Assembly: GCF_000972845.2 (NCBI RefSeq)
Contig: NC_040018.1
Span: 19,737,868 to 19,801,867 of the forward strand
From: Larimichthys crocea
Lineage: Eukaryota; Chordata; Actinopteri; Sciaenidae
Length of the DNA: 64,000 nt
Reading direction: 5' to 3'
In this document: positions 42,447-56,339 of the stretch, one piece after another
How the letters are laid out: every line of letters begins with the position of its first letter
How positions within the stretch are numbered: position 1 is the stretch's first letter
Program-made: the position numbers and the translations under genes
Notes under the pieces: model-generated
Database searches by the model: none
What the model saw: the letters and a program-made list of their open reading frames with translations, nothing else
Told to the model about the DNA's origin: nothing

Positions 42447-45400
42447 GGATGCTGATTGACACACCTCAGGAAACATCAAGGTTCAAGTGCGAAGAACTTT
42501 CATCTCTTTTCACGTCATCTCGTGACTGGCGCACCACCAGCAAAATTAGGGACGCAAGGAGAGATGAAATAGGCGTGGAGCTGTGAGACGGTGTCCAAAC
42601 GTGGCTTGAGAGTCCACAAAGGTCATGCTTACAGCGCCAATGATGAAACCGAGATGACACAAGCTGCAAACCGCAAATAAGCAAATGACTGAGCGACACT
42701 TCCTCCCAAAGACATTACATACACAAAACCTACACTCAATATGTTGTCTTTGGTTGGGGTCAACAGATGCGTGGAGGGTCTCAAATCAAATGCTCATTCT
42801 GCTGGATTTTCCTGAGACAATGTGAGTCAACAGGAGCTGCCAAGAGTAAATGGACAGTAATTGTAGATGCTGCTGTGCATTAATAATGAGGCCCAGGTAG
42901 TGTATGTTGAAGGTGTGTGCTCTGCTCTCTATGTTGTATAGTCACTTTACCTTAAGTGACCACCCTTTCCTTTAGATCCATCAGGCACAACTATAGCAAC
43001 ATCCAGAGGATACCTCTGTGAACAACAGCAACATGTTTATTTTGGGTTCCTTTGGCTTTGTCCATTTCCATGCTGTTGTTGTTTTGTAGCGCAGGGACGA
43101 TAAAGAAGAACCACCTGATGTTCATCAAGTAAAAAGACACAACAGATCGCCTCAATAAATCGATGATATGAATGGAAAGATCTAAACCAGAATCAGATGG
43201 TCAGCAAAACCTAGAGAAACTTCTAGTCTAGGATTTAAGTCAATCCTAAGGATGTCACAAAGGCCTATTTGATTACAACCTGAAACATAAAGGAAACATG
43301 TGGTCAGTCTGACTCACTGAATAAACATGAATTAGATTTGCACAAATAGCCTAGTTACCATTTATTGATTGAGTCTATTGACAAAACATTAACAGACAAC
43401 CAATGCTGCTTCTAACATTTGAATATTTGCCATGGTTTTACCATGGTTAACTAAATAATAATGATAAAAAATAACTTTGGTTTAGGACAAAATAAGACCT
43501 TTACAGACATCCCACTGAACTGATTCAAATATTTCATTTGTTTTGACATCCTCTTCAACATCGATTGCTCAAGAAAATAATCACCAGATGTTTTAATGTG
43601 AAAACCATCCAGCATAACCAGTATTTTTATTTTTCTAAAACAATGCTTCGATATAATAAACATAAGTTGCAATTTTGGGGAAAATGAAATCAAATTTTTA
43701 TTACTTAATAATCTAAATTTTCACACTGATCACACATCAGATCTATGCATATCCTAATAATTATCTCTGCTTCTAATGTCTCAGTGTGGATGATGAGCAT
43801 GAGAAGGTTCGGAAAAGTTCGGAAAACATACACTTTTAGATGAAATCTCTCTGTTCCATGTGTTGTGCACATTCATTTTTTTCAATACTGCAAGAACTGA
43901 GACATGATGCGTGGGGGAGCGTCTCGCCTCAACTTTCAGCCTCACTGATTTCCATGTATTCACCTAGATAAATAAAACTTTCCACAAATAGTTGACACCC
44001 TCCATGGTTATGCCACAACCCACCTCTCCTGTCATTCACAACCCAGTCAAGCACAGAACAACAAAAGCTGTTTCCACTGAATATATAGTCTGTAAAATAT
44101 AAAGTAAATTGATTTTATAACATAATGGGCTAAAACATGCACGGCCTGTGATGTGACAAAAAGTCAAAGAAAGGAAACCCTGGACAACTCACTGCTCTTT
44201 TAATTGGTTTCCTTTACATAGTTCACCTTTGAACTCCCAATCAAAAACAGACAGCTCCTTCATCTTCAATTATTTAAACTTTTGCTTTACTGTTACAAAA
44301 AAGTTCTCATCTTCACCAAGAGACATTTTCTATTAACAGGAAACTAAACGGACCATTCTTCAACAGAGCTACACAACATGCCAAGAGGTGTGACTTAGAT
44401 TTCTCAACTAGAAGAGCTCTCTTGGGACCTGTACCAAAACTCCACATCATAGCATTTAAAGTGCGTGATCTAATCAGAGGAAGACAGCTTTAAACATGAA
44501 GATTTTACCCAGAAGAAACAAAAAAACAATTTGGGATCTAATTACTTTGCAGTACATGCATACGGCACACTAAACCTCCCAAACGCGTTTAGATTTGTGC
44601 GGGCCAAAACAAACTCAACAGAGTTACAACACATCTGATGCAAGGCACCGACTAGACACAGCAAACTTCTTCTCTAGCTCTATGCCTCTGGGTTGTTTTT
44701 TTTTTGCAGCAGCCACAGTCCTACAGATAAAATCAAATGGGAGCAGGAAGTGAAACCTGACCAAGATATATTCTGATGCCAGGTGTAAACTGCTGTCTGG
44801 CTCATCTCGTTCTGGACATATGTGAATAAAACACACCGAGGTGAACAGAGCTGGCCACCTTTGACCTGTGGATAGACTTTGTCTATGGTATTCTTTGCAG
44901 GCAGCCATGTTGGCTCCATATTTCTGCTGTATAAAAGGTGCATATGTAACTTCTAATTCAAAGCCAGATCATATTTAAAATATTGTCAATATTTGGGTAC
45001 TTATTAGATCATCTGAAACTATTGTTGATGAATCATCAGGTCATGTTATGACCAAAGTAGTTCCAAAGTACGAAAATTGGTATGAGCCTCTGTAATCATT
45101 GCTATGAAGAAGACGCCAGTCATAATCATGAATTAGGTGAAAAAGTAGGGACGCAATTATTGAGAAATTCTGGGTTGATGCGGATACCGATATACAGTAA
45201 TGTATTCACACTTTTGTGTCAGGGAAACTAAAGAAATGCTCAAAAATATGTTTGCTTTGTTGCAAGTTTTTTTCTTCTTTCACCTGAGACTCACTGTCCA
45301 TGCTTGGTGCATGGAGCACATTCAGAAGGTATTTGCATGCGATTTGTACCAGTGTCCAAAAATAGATAATATCCACTTTGGAAAAAACAACAACACAGCA

Positions 45401-46253
45401 TTTAGTTAGCATGACACAGATAAACACTGGCCACTGACATCTAAGAATGCCACTTTGTTTGCCAGCAACAATCTAAGCAAATATCGGTTGATACTGATGT
45501 TCAGCCGATAAACAGGTGTGCGTATATGAAAAGGTGATTTTAAAATGCTTCGCTGTTGTAGCTGTAAACCAAAAGTGGTGCAAACAGTGGCTGAATTCAT
45601 CTAAAAGTTTGGAAATAAAAAGTGAACCGATTTTGAACTGTAGATTGTAAAATCCAATAACGCATCCTCTCACTTTGCACCTCTGCAGTGTTGAAAACAT
45701 TTCATATCACACAAAGTCCTAACAGCAAAAAAAATCATATGCATTTTAGCCGCAAACAAAAGTTCAGCAAACTACCAGCAGTTGCAGGATCCAGCTGTGC
45801 AGAAGGAGTGGCTCAGTTTCTGAGGCCATCTTTCTCTGTGAACGTGAAAGGTGAAGCAATCACCTGGTTCATCCAGTTTACATTCCCCTGAGGATGATGA
45901 CTGTCATTTGTGGTTGTTTTGTTACACAGCAAGTTAGCCACTTGTTGAATATAGACAAACAGAAGCAACCACCATGTTGGGGTAATGGCTAGCTTTGGGG
46001 CAGATTGTTACGAAGAGACATGCAGTTAAATTTGAGTTAATGTGTATAACAGAGGCCGATAAATAGCACCATAGATGGATGGGTTAAATAAGAAACAAAT
46101 ATGTAACGATGTGTAGAGAAGCTTTTAGTCAATATATAGTATATTTAGTCAATATATGGCTTTTATTGTATAACTGTAACCATTTCTGTCCCTAATGTGT
46201 TTCTGTGCGAAAAAACTGTTTTGTTTTTTTTAATAAAGTTTGTATCATAAATG

Positions 46254-46724
46254 TCATGGGGGAGTGTGATAAACAACAGGATAGAGAGAACATGGAGGAA
46301 AGAAAGAGAGAGGGAAAGAGCAGAGGACAAAATGGGGGCGTAATAGAGGAAGCAGAGAGAGAGAGGGAGAGAGAGAAACGAGAGAGAAAGAGAGAGAGAG
46401 AACAGATGATTGCATGGAATGAAAGAGGGATTGAAGGGGGAGGGAGGGGAGGAGATAAAGAGAACAGGGATGGGAGGGGGAGTGAGTGAGCAAGTGAGGG
46501 AGGGAGTGAGTGAGTGAGTGAAATGGTGGAGTGAGAGAGGAAAGGAGAGAGAGAAAATGAGAGGCAGCAGTGGGGGAGGGGAGGATGTAGAGGGAGAGCA
46601 AGAGAAAGAGAGAGAGACAGAGAGAGAGAGAAAAGACACAAAAAATGGAGAGAGGGAGAGATGGGGCAGAGAGCAACGTGAGAGTGAGACAGAGGGAGGG
46701 AGGGGCAGTGTGCAACGTGAGAGA

Positions 46725-46764
<40 letters not shown>

Positions 46765-46826
46765 CAAAGAGAGGGAGGGGTAAAGCGTGATGGAAACCGA
46801 GAGCAAGAGAGGAGGAAAAAAAGAGG

Positions 46827-46862
<36 letters not shown>

Positions 46863-46987
46863 GAATGAAAGAGGGAGAGAGGAGGAAAGAGGAACAGAGA
46901 GAGGGGGAGGGGAAAAGAGCTGGAGAGAGAAAAACAGAAAGAGGTAGAGAAAAAAAATAGGGAGCGAGTGAGGGAGAAAGAGCACAA
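46254..46987 (+). repeat. 730-bp purine-rich tract 3
   Basis: The longest purine run in the window: GAGAGA, GGGAGG, GTGAGTGAG and GAAAGAG units, including (AG)n blocks near 46720-46762 and 46828-46850. The long Ser/Leu-rich minus-strand frames across it are composition artefacts. Confidence 0.9.
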
Positions 46988-47326
46988 AATCTATCTCGCT
47001 CTATTTTGTGGTTTCACAAACATGGCTGCAGCAAAAGAAGAAAAAGAGAAAAAGGTATTGTTGGTTTTCTCAGGTCCTCCGTCCGTAACAGACACACACA
47101 CACACACACACTAACATTATAAAATACCAGTATCAGTTGTAACCATCAATGATATTCATTATAGGGTGACAACAGCTCCATTCAGGTTATATTTTGATGT
47201 GTCCACAGCTAAAAGGCCTTCAGATGCTCAATGGCACAATTCAACTGTTGTTTCTGGCCAATTTTATCTTATCACAGATACACACACACATGCACACACT
47301 CAGACAAAATCAAATGTGCCCCTCCA

Positions 47327-47332
<6 letters not shown>

Positions 47333-47376
<44 letters not shown>
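47333..47376. repeat. (CA)n microsatellite
   Basis: 22 uninterrupted CA units, with further CA-rich sequence just before. Confidence 0.95.
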
Positions 47377-47377
<1 letters not shown>

Positions 47378-47690
47378 CCCAACAACCCCCTCATCTCAAG
47401 TACGTTGTGGGCTACAACTTGAGCCCTGTTTTTTATAGCCTATATTTGTTTACATTTTGGCAAAGTGGCACCATTAAAACTATGCCGAACGAGCTATTAG
47501 CAGTCCCTGTTTGCAACATACTCACAGATATACACACAACTGTCACTGGATTACGTCGATTCTGAGGAAAACTTTAAAATGTGATGACTGTTAGGCAAGT
47601 TCTGGAGTTTTGATATATAAACCGATTAATCAATACGTGATGGACATTAGATATACTGATATCTACAGTAAAATCTAGTCACACCAAATC

Positions 47691-47778
47691 TAAAGATTTG
47701 AGTGATAAATTTCATCATTTTCCACCAAAGAGCGTAAAGATTTGAGTGATAAATTTCATCATTTTCCACCAAAGAGCG
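47691..47778. repeat. 44-bp tandem duplication
   Basis: Two near-identical copies of a 44-base unit starting TAAAGATTTGAGTGATAAAT (47691-47734 and 47735-47778). Confidence 0.95.
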
Positions 47779-48882
47779 ATGCCACATTTAGTTTTTTGTG
47801 TGTTTTTTGTCTCATTCAGTATCGTGGAACACAAAACTTTGATACCCTCATCCCATACACCGGATCAGTATCAGCGTAGATACTGACCTTTAAAGCGGAT
47901 CGGGTATTGGCCAGATGTGACCAATCAACATCAACAACACCATATGACAACATCAAATACATTCTTCAGCAGTGTAATCGTATAATAAATCAGTGTTTCC
48001 TAGAGATGTAACGATGCATCGCGACACGATTAAAAATCAGTACAAATGCGTGACGACTCGCATCAGTTGACAGAAAAAATGAATCGCGATTCTTGGCGAA
48101 TGGGAACCCGCACAGCGCGTGCTCTCACTGGTCAAACAGGCTTCCCGGCGTGTTGCGTGAGCGTGCCGTATTTGGTCTGTGCTGCACGCGACTTCAAACC
48201 CCACCGGGAGTGTTTCAGGACTGAACGCTTAGCCCGCCAGACTGTTTACTTGATCAGATTTGGACATTTTCCCGGTGTTTCCCTTTTAAACATGCTTCTA
48301 CATGTGTAACTATGTTACGTAGTTAGTTAGTTTCGCTTTTGTCTGTTTTTACGACCGGCAGTTTGCACGGGGTATTTTATTTTGAAAATCCACCGGAATC
48401 TCTTTGCTTTTTCTGTGTCTGGCTTTCACCCGCTCGAGGTGCTCTGTGTAAATTGATGCGTGCTGCTCGCAAGTTTTAATGTTTTTATTTTATTGCTGTG
48501 TACAAAACTTACCAGCCACATTGGCTGGTGATCAAAAAAGTTAATTTAGAGCCCTGGTTATGCCCCCTCGTGAGCGAAAACTGCACATCACACCAGTTAA
48601 CAGCAGTTTACTGTGAGATTGTTTCTAAAGAAAGGAGATATTTGTCATGTGTTTTGTTGTTTAAGATGTAAGTTGCACTTTTTATAAGAGAACACAAACT
48701 GTTTGAGAGTTTCTGTAAAGAAAGATTTTTTTTCTGTAAAAGATTTTTTTTCCTACAAATAAAAAGTATAATAAATATAATAATTTTATTTGGTCATAAT
48801 TTGTCTGTAGCTCATTTTGATTTTTAAAAATCGTATCGTGAACAAAAAATCGTGACTCGAATCGAGAGTTGAGTGTATTGTT

Positions 48883-49867
48883 TAGGGATGGGCATGATTA
48901 ATCGATAATCGATAATTGATCGTTAAGAATTGTGTCGATCACTTTAAAAAAAATTTTATCGATCAAACATTGGTATTAAATAAAAGGTGCTGTATAGTGT
49001 GAGTCTTAAAGCAATGCAATGAGTTTCACTGTGTGGCAGCAAAACATTTTACCAACCGGGGGCGATATTTGACTTAGAAAACAGTATACTCAGCTACCTG
49101 CGAGTTTCCGTAGATTTCAAAATTAATCATGAAGAGGTCACGGTGAAGTGTGGCGTGGGACCATTTTGAATTAAAAAAATAACAAAGTTTACTGCAAACA
49201 CTGCGAAGCCGTGTATAAGTACAACACGTCCACGACTCCAATGATGTACTACTTGAACAACGTGCATCCGACCCTGGTTAACGTCAGTGCACCCCAGGCT
49301 GGCCAAGTTAGCACGGAGGTACCCGTGCATCCCGGCAACGTCAGTCCCCTCAGAGCGGGTGTTTTCAGCTGCTGGATTGACGGTCACCAGGCTGCGCTCG
49401 CGTCTGACCCCAGAGCACGTTAACATGCTTATCTTTCGCAACAAAAATCAGTAGGCTGGTGCTGAAGTTACTGTTAGGCGTCCATCACCAATGTAGCCTG
49501 TATGGGAGTTACTAGTTGGTTTTTATGGCTTTGTTAAGTAATTAATTCTTACGTAATCTCTCCCTTACTTTCCCCCGTCTTTCTCGACTCGGTTTTAAGT
49601 TAAGTACATTTTGACCAAAGTATTATTATGTTTAAGTTATTGTTTAATATGATCGCCGCACCGCATATTAAGTTTAACCACTGAACGTCGGGCTTAACTG
49701 CCATAAGAGTTGGACTGTTCTTCTTGTAATAAAGATTTCATCGAGGAAAAAACATTGTATTTGTATTTTTATTGCACTTTTAATATAAAAAATAATGATT
49801 CATCAATAATTGATCGTTAATTTTCCTGATGATCGATCAAAGAAATTTATTCGAATGCCCATCCCTA
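48883..49867. mobile_element. inner hAT-like element inserted in the outer one
   Basis: Ends TAGGGATGGGCAT and ATGCCCATCCCTA are perfect 13-base inverted repeats. The flanks GTATTGTT (48875-48882) and GTATCGTT (49868-49875) form an 8-bp target duplication with one mismatch, as hAT elements make. Removing it restores ...GTGTATCGTTACATCCCTA, the right end of the outer element. Sub-terminal parts are rich in ATCGAT and TTGATCG. Confidence 0.85.
49128..49270 (+). pseudogene. decayed BED-finger remnant of a hAT transposase
   Basis: In one frame the sequence reads WDHFEL, and after an interruption KVYCKHCEAVYKYNTST and YYLNNVHP. This is the CxxC and terminal His pattern of a BED zinc finger from hAT (ZBED-type) transposases. 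The upstream ATG frame hits a stop after five codons and the frame shifts between the two blocks. It is a relic, not a functional protein. Confidence 0.6.
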
Positions 49868-50039
49868 GTATCGTTACATCCCTAGTGTTCTATTAGCTAC
49901 ATTCACTCATTTCAGATCAACACCTCAGTTGTCCCATACTCTGGAGTAATTGTAGAGAAAAAGTTGGATTGGTGCACAAACTGTTTAATAACGAATTTTA
50001 AATGATCCTTATCAAAAACTTTGGAACACCCTGCTTAAC

Positions 50040-50098
50040 TTGCTGCCACCTCAACCCGACCCTGTATAAGCATAAGAAAATGGATGGATGGATGGAAT
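50040..50098 (+). repeat. LINE/SINE 3' tail with (GGAT)n
   Basis: CAACCCGACCCTGTATAAGC followed by ATAAGAAAATGGATGGATGG is the usual fish retroposon tail with GGAT repeats. Only the 3' end is recognisable. Confidence 0.6.
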
Positions 50099-50099
50099 G

Positions 50100-53000
50100 A
50101 GATAGCTAAAGAGTGGGAATGTTTCATAAATTGTCATTTTATGCCACTTTAGGCCACAGAAATTGTCTTGAGTCTGGATTACTAATTTAGCCGTTAGGGC
50201 ACGAGGAACAGCACGACCATTATTTTCGGTTCTTATGCCAGAGAGCCCAAAAACAACAAAACCTGGAGCTGCCTGCCCTCCTTCAAAAGTGACAACTCTG
50301 AAAGGTGAAAGGGCCTTTACACATTGAGCTTACCTCAAAGAACTAATGCCAACAAAGGTCGACTGGTCGAACATCACCTCTTTTGTTAAAAGTTGCACTT
50401 AGCCAAAGAGCAAAATAGTAAAAAGAAGAAATAACGAGTCAGCAGTCACATCAGGATAGTTACAACTAGTGAGTTAAACATGCTGAGGTGTTCAGAGCAA
50501 ATCAGGTGTTGCTGTGTTTAGCCCCAGTTTTGTGTGGCGATGTGTGGGGTTGTTTATTTGTGCTGAACATAACTTCTGTATACAATGTTTTATTTCTCGG
50601 AATCACCAGGTTTCTCGCTACCGTCACTCAATCCCCTTATTCACTGTCCCAAGCCTCTCGACCACCAGTGGGTACACAAAAATAAACCAAGCCAGGACAC
50701 AACTGGGAGAGTATCATGGTTTGGACCTTGAATTCTGCCTGAATAGTGCCCGGTTTCTGTAATATTTTAGGTCGACTGTGAAGCCGTTTTACTGGATTGA
50801 TTGGAGATTTGACAACCGTGACATGACATTGGGTTGGGCTTCTCCAAAAACCGATACAGTTTCAACTTCTCCACCCGATTTGGTCTGAATCAGCTCTGAG
50901 TGTGCAGCTCATTCAAGCTGGTGTTATGATCAATATTTCAAATGAAAGAAAGTGTGCATCTAACAAAGTGCTGGTCGCCTAATCTAATAGCGCCTCAAGT
51001 TTTATTTTCTCGATGATTGATTCAGTGCTGCTTGTGACAAGTGACAATCTTTCAGGAGGCCAGTTGATTACATGTTCAGTTTTCTTTCAAACAACAAAAA
51101 AAATCAGCTCTGCTCAGGCTGATGTTAAATGCATCTCCGTCTCACTCTCCTCATTTATATATGACATCACAATCTTGATCCAATCCGTTTGGCTGTGACG
51201 ACATGGTTCTGTTGAGGGGGGTTGCGGCCCTGCTCAGTCCTGTCAGCAAGCAGAACCACAGCAGCGCAGCTAAAGCGGACTGACCCGGGTCAATGGAAAA
51301 AACCTAATTGACATGCAGTTTCTACCGCAATGGTTGAGGTGTGCATTAAGTGTGAAAATTGGAAGTGCTCCAAGTGGTTCAGCACAGTCTCTTCTCCTTA
51401 ATTCCTATGCGGTGGTCCATGTGTTGTCAGCTATGGACAGGCAGTCAGCGATGATATATGGGTGGAGTGTGACCATAAAACAGGACAGACGTCTGAACAA
51501 ACCAGGAATATTTCAGCCTTTTACACCTTTCATGTATTTTGCACAGACCCTGATTGATTGATTGATTTGTCAAACTTGCCAATTAAACACAAATATGAAC
51601 GTGAGTGCTCGTTGGTTAAAATACAACTGCAATCATTTTATGTCCACTTCAGCTTTTCTGGCTGGGATAGTTTGCCAAAGAGGAATTCAATTTACATTTT
51701 GCATATTTTAACATCATCTAAGATTTATTTCTCTTCCTAAAATTTCATTTTTAGGCATCTACAAACAACAAATTAGCCACAATTGATGATAAAATCTTAA
51801 ACTCCACTAGGACATCTAGAGTCTCGGTCAACATTACTGTCTTTCAGTGGCTGTAGTGGTCAAGCTGAAGATACTGGTATTATATGAAACCAGAAGACCT
51901 AAGTTATCAACCATGCTACCTTGTCAAGAAGGAGCTATATTTTGAAAAAACTGGCATGGCCATTTTCAAAAAGGGGTCCCTTGACCTCTCACCCTAAAAT
52001 ATTTGAATGGAAAGGTTCTTCATCTTTATGCTAACCCCATGCAGCTTTGTGCAAAACCTATGCAGTCTTTTGCATGCAGTACACATTTTGCAGATTCTAA
52101 AATGTTGATGCATTTATCTTTGCATACTGAGGTCCCCAAACCTAACATCTTGGCGTCATAAAGTGCTATTCTCTCGCAATTTATGTCCACTTCTATCAAT
52201 TTTGAATGGTCAAAAATATTTGAAGCTAACCTATAGGAAACAGCAGAGGACAAAATGGAAAAAGGAAAGGAAAAGGAAAGGAAAGGAAACTAACCAAAAC
52301 ACATTTTATGTTTATTAGTTTTATGTTTAGAGTAGAAAAACATGCTGAGCTGTAGATGCTGACAGATGAGGTGTACCACTTCCATGTGACATATACTGTT
52401 GACCTGCAGCCGCCTGTTCCCGGATATTTTGAACTTCCATTTGCCCTCGTAGTTACATGTGAAAGGTCATACCAGTTCACTTGTTACATACACACAAAAA
52501 ATAACTGGCTAAGTTTAAAGTGACAGTGTTGCCGACTGATAGAGGTGACTGCTACAGAAATGTAGATACAGTATATCCATGCACTATTTAAAGTAATAGT
52601 AAATACTTGTAAATATTGGACTCACCACGAACAGTTGCATCATTCTGGGTTGAAATTAAAATTCATAGATTACCGAACCCTGATAATAAAAAACAGATTT
52701 GTACAGACAAGGAACAAACTAAGGGGAAAACCTGCATAAATTAGTGGACAACTATAACAAATGCAGATGTTTTCACACTGAAAATATTGTGAATCATATG
52801 CTAAAACATTCACAGACACCATTATGGTTCATCGTGCAGCTTGCACAGAAGCTGTACTGTAGGCTCGGCTTGACACTTTGTTGTATTTTGCTTTAAAAAG
52901 GTGGGGTCAGTCATTCTGGAGAAAGATATTTGATTGTTTAATTTGCTATCTTTATAACCTCCCGTCTCCTGACCCTACTTTGTAAAATGTATGAATTAAG

Positions 53001-54280
53001 GTTTGAAGGCATGAACTTTAAATCTCTGTTAATAATTTGATCCTAAAATAACAACTAACATCAGTATTATGAAATATGCTGGATCTCACACTAATCAACA
53101 CTGTGAAGTGAGGAAGCCCTTCCTTCTTAACACACATGTAGCAGACATTGACAGCAGCTCTGCCACAGAAATAGGCATTTCACACGGTAGAATCGAAGTG
53201 ATGAACATGGGTCAGACTGTATTGACCTGTAGTTCAGTGACACATAAACCTCTGACTCTTTTCTCCAAATTCCCCTGGACTTAAGAAAAGTATGAAAGTA
53301 TCAGAGAACAGGAGAGAGGGTTAAGTGCTACCACTCTTTCATAGATTTTCTTTTTTTGAGGAGGACAGGAAGCCAGTAAAAAGAAAAACAATCAATGCTG
53401 CCTTACATTTTGATCTGAAACACACATGAAACTGCCATCTATGAATGTGTCATCAAAACTTACAGCAGGTGTAAATGGCACATTTAAAAAGTAGCCTATT
53501 TCGAGAGCTTGAGGCAAGTATACAGTATAATATATTTATAAAGAACTGCCCTCTGGGAATAAAGTCCCAAATTCCCAAAACACGTGGTTTGTGTTCCTGG
53601 TAACATCTGATCTTTACTCTCTAGAAATGTGAGTGAAAAAGGTCTATATGACTTATGAGATACACGTTCACACAGTGTCCCACTGTTCAAATCCTCTTTT
53701 TTTTCTTATATATGAAATGATCCAGGGAGACGAGCCTGGTTTTGTTTAATGTTTACGAGGTCATCAATCCAAACCAAGCTGCCAGCATTAAAACATCAGT
53801 CCCAGATTTCATTTTATTCCTACCATGTTTCACCCTTGTGTTACAAATTCACTTAGAATAGCATAATAAAATATAAAGGCATGAAGCTATCAAACACAAT
53901 CACCGTGAGTGGAATTATGAGAAAAGACACCAATTTTAAATCTCAATAAACGTCGGCTCTGCTTCTCTGTTAAACGCTGCTGTGGGCCTACCATTTTGTT
54001 CCAGAGCTTTGCAACTTACAGTTTCAAACTACATCACTTCTTTCTCTTCCTCTCTCTCCCATCACTCTTTCTTCATGTTTCCATGGATACATGGCCACCC
54101 CACCCCCTCCCTTTTCCATCACTTCCTTCTTATCTTTTCTCTTCCAGTACCATCCTTACAACTCCTTCATTGCTCTGTTCTAACCCCAAACCAATTTCTC
54201 TCTCACACATCGAGTTCAACGCATAGGAGGAATATAATGTCCTTTTATAAAGCGAGTTTAAACAACGGGATTAATGTTCT
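50100..54280. other. intronic DNA, nothing assigned
   Basis: No exon, RNA gene or complete element was recognised. A short GGAAA repeat lies at 52260-52287. Confidence 0.5.
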
Positions 54281-54282
54281 GG

Positions 54283-54420
54283 CACTATATTGATCCCTGT
54301 AGGGACATTTTCTCTTTTTACTTTTTCTTCACCAGTTGGAGATCAGCTACACAACAGCGCCCCCAGAGACGAGATTGAGATTTAGTGTCTTGCTCAAGGA
54401 CACTTCAGCAGGGGAAGATA
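54283..54420 (-). repeat. dispersed retroposon fragment
   Basis: On the minus strand the piece ends TGTCCCTACAGGGATCAATA, a tail type seen in fish LINE/SINE repeats. Its body, GTGTCCTTGAGCAAGACACT, is another common fish repeat motif. Confidence 0.5.
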
Positions 54421-56339
54421 TTCGCTGATCTGACAAGCAGTTCAGATGAAGCAGCAGTTGGAAATGTTGCCTTACTCCCATATAACTATACAATACTGCC
54501 ACTAAATCTACCATCAGCATATATTTTAGGCAGCTTTACATCTTGCAGCACTTTGGATTAAATGCCTCCTTTCAATGTGAGTTCATATGCTTTGCATTGT
54601 GGCGCTGTAGGCTCCTTCATCACATGTGCAGCTGATTCTCAGCATCTTGCAGACAGAACCCGGCAGCGCTGACCGAGGACTGCATGCGCCGAGGCAAGTT
54701 GTGAAGAGGTTGCTGTGAATATGAATATGTTTGTTTACTTGTTATTTTAGGATTTGATAGCTTGTGGGCATGTGTCATTATTTTGAACAAAAATGAATAA
54801 TAAACTGTGAAAATAGCTGTTACAGGCAGCCATAGATCTATCTGTGTTACAGGCAGCTCAACAGATACTGGATTTTCGAGGCAGATGCCGATATTGATAT
54901 TTGAGACTTAAAAAAAATCTATAATGCCATATCTCCTGATAGATTTTTAAACACACAAGATAAACAAATCTTTATCCTCAGTTGTTAAGTTTTCACCTCT
55001 GATTATTCCCTATGTTCTCACACTCACTGTAATCTGCAAAAGACATTTAACTAGCAACTTCTTGATTCAATTCTCCAGCACAACTAGTCCTCACAGTCTC
55101 CGTGTAAACCCGATATCAGCAGTAATGGCTGAGCAACACAAAGTGTCAATCAAAGCAACACTGTAAAATGGCTGTACGGTCTCTGACTCCCTCGAGAATA
55201 ACACTGTCTGTTCCACAGAGGTGTAGAAACATACACGAGTAACTGCAAAAGTACTGAGGTAACTATGCCAGCATCACTGGCCTAAGTGCTGCACAGTGTC
55301 AGGACTGACAGAGGGAGACACGGGAACAGTGTGAAAGGACAGAGAGGGAATGAGAGAACGGGAAACAGAGACGATAAGAGAAGAGACAAAACAGAGAGGC
55401 GTCCACGTACACATATACACAATGCATGCACACACAAAAAAACACACACACACAGCTCGAATTACATTCAAGAGGGCATGAACTAGGCCACTGCTCTACA
55501 CTATGCCGGAAAGTGGTAGTTAGCTAAGTGAACAGAGGCCTGCAGAGACCTGAAGGCTGAAAGGGTAACACCGAATGTGGTTACCTATGTGACTTGAAGT
55601 GTTCGCTCACTACACACAACACCATTATTATTCTCAGATGATTATGATCCGATCACTACGCAATGCAGAGGCTAATAATCAGGACACAAAGAGAAAACAA
55701 TGAGGAGCAGATAGTCGTGTTTACATGAGGACATAATACTCCAGCTTTCAACTACAAATAATTCCAGCTATAAAATAAGTAACAGATTGTACGATATTAT
55801 GTTCAGTTAAACTGCAGCGAAATGAGTCGAACGGCTAACCTTTTTCACAAAGAGTATTTGGCAGATTTGAGCAGGACGCACTGACAAACTGACTCACCAG
55901 ACAACTAGTAACAACTTCACACAGCATAAGCTGGCAAGGACAATGTTTAGCCAGACCAGCAGCAAGACTAAAAACTGACCGACACGACTGGCACCTAATA
56001 AGCATCACGCTCTGCACTGCATACACTCCAGGAAGCAGACTTTAAGACTAACTAAAACTTCATAGTTGTATTTTTCAATTCTTCACTATTTATCAGCAGC
56101 AAACACACACAGCTATTTTACCCGTTGTCTGGATTCTAACATCCAACAAGCATAAATAATTATATTATAAATAATAGTTTACACTCCTGCTAACAGCTCT
56201 GTGAGGCTACAGGTATAATGTTAACTATGTTCAACATCTTAGCTCATTAGCACAAAACACAACGTACATCTGAGGCTGATGGGATTTACTATAATAAGTT
56301 TAAAAGATTAAAGGATCAATTTCACTTAAACCACAAATG

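Larger units (their letters stand above)
48001..49884. mobile_element. outer hAT-like element, non-autonomous
   Basis: The ends are TAGAGATGTAACGAT (48001) and ATCGTTACATCCCTA (to 49884), inverted repeats with one mismatch. The sub-terminal regions contain related TCGTGACTCGAATCG- and CGCGACACGATTAAAAATC-like sequence. The flanks GTGTTTCC and GTGTTCTA agree at their first five bases, a possible worn 8-bp target duplication. About 890 bases without the inserted inner element, with no intact transposase. Confidence 0.7.

Noticed and set aside
45147..45520. Possible third hAT-like element (TAGGGACGC start, GATACCGATATAC and TATCGGTTGATACTG blocks)
   Set aside because: I could not find a matching right end or target duplication, so the limits cannot be supported. 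Similar loose fragments occur near 47860 and 54860.
46163..46987. Minus-strand frames of 200-274 codons rich in Ser, Leu, Phe
   Set aside because: They result from the purine-rich tract, which removes stop codons. The composition is pure repeat.
47022..47055. Plus-strand ATG frame MAAAKEEKEKK ending at a GT donor
   Set aside because: The ATG has a fair context, but the codons are an extension of the purine tract and no downstream exon or conserved protein follows. Probably chance.
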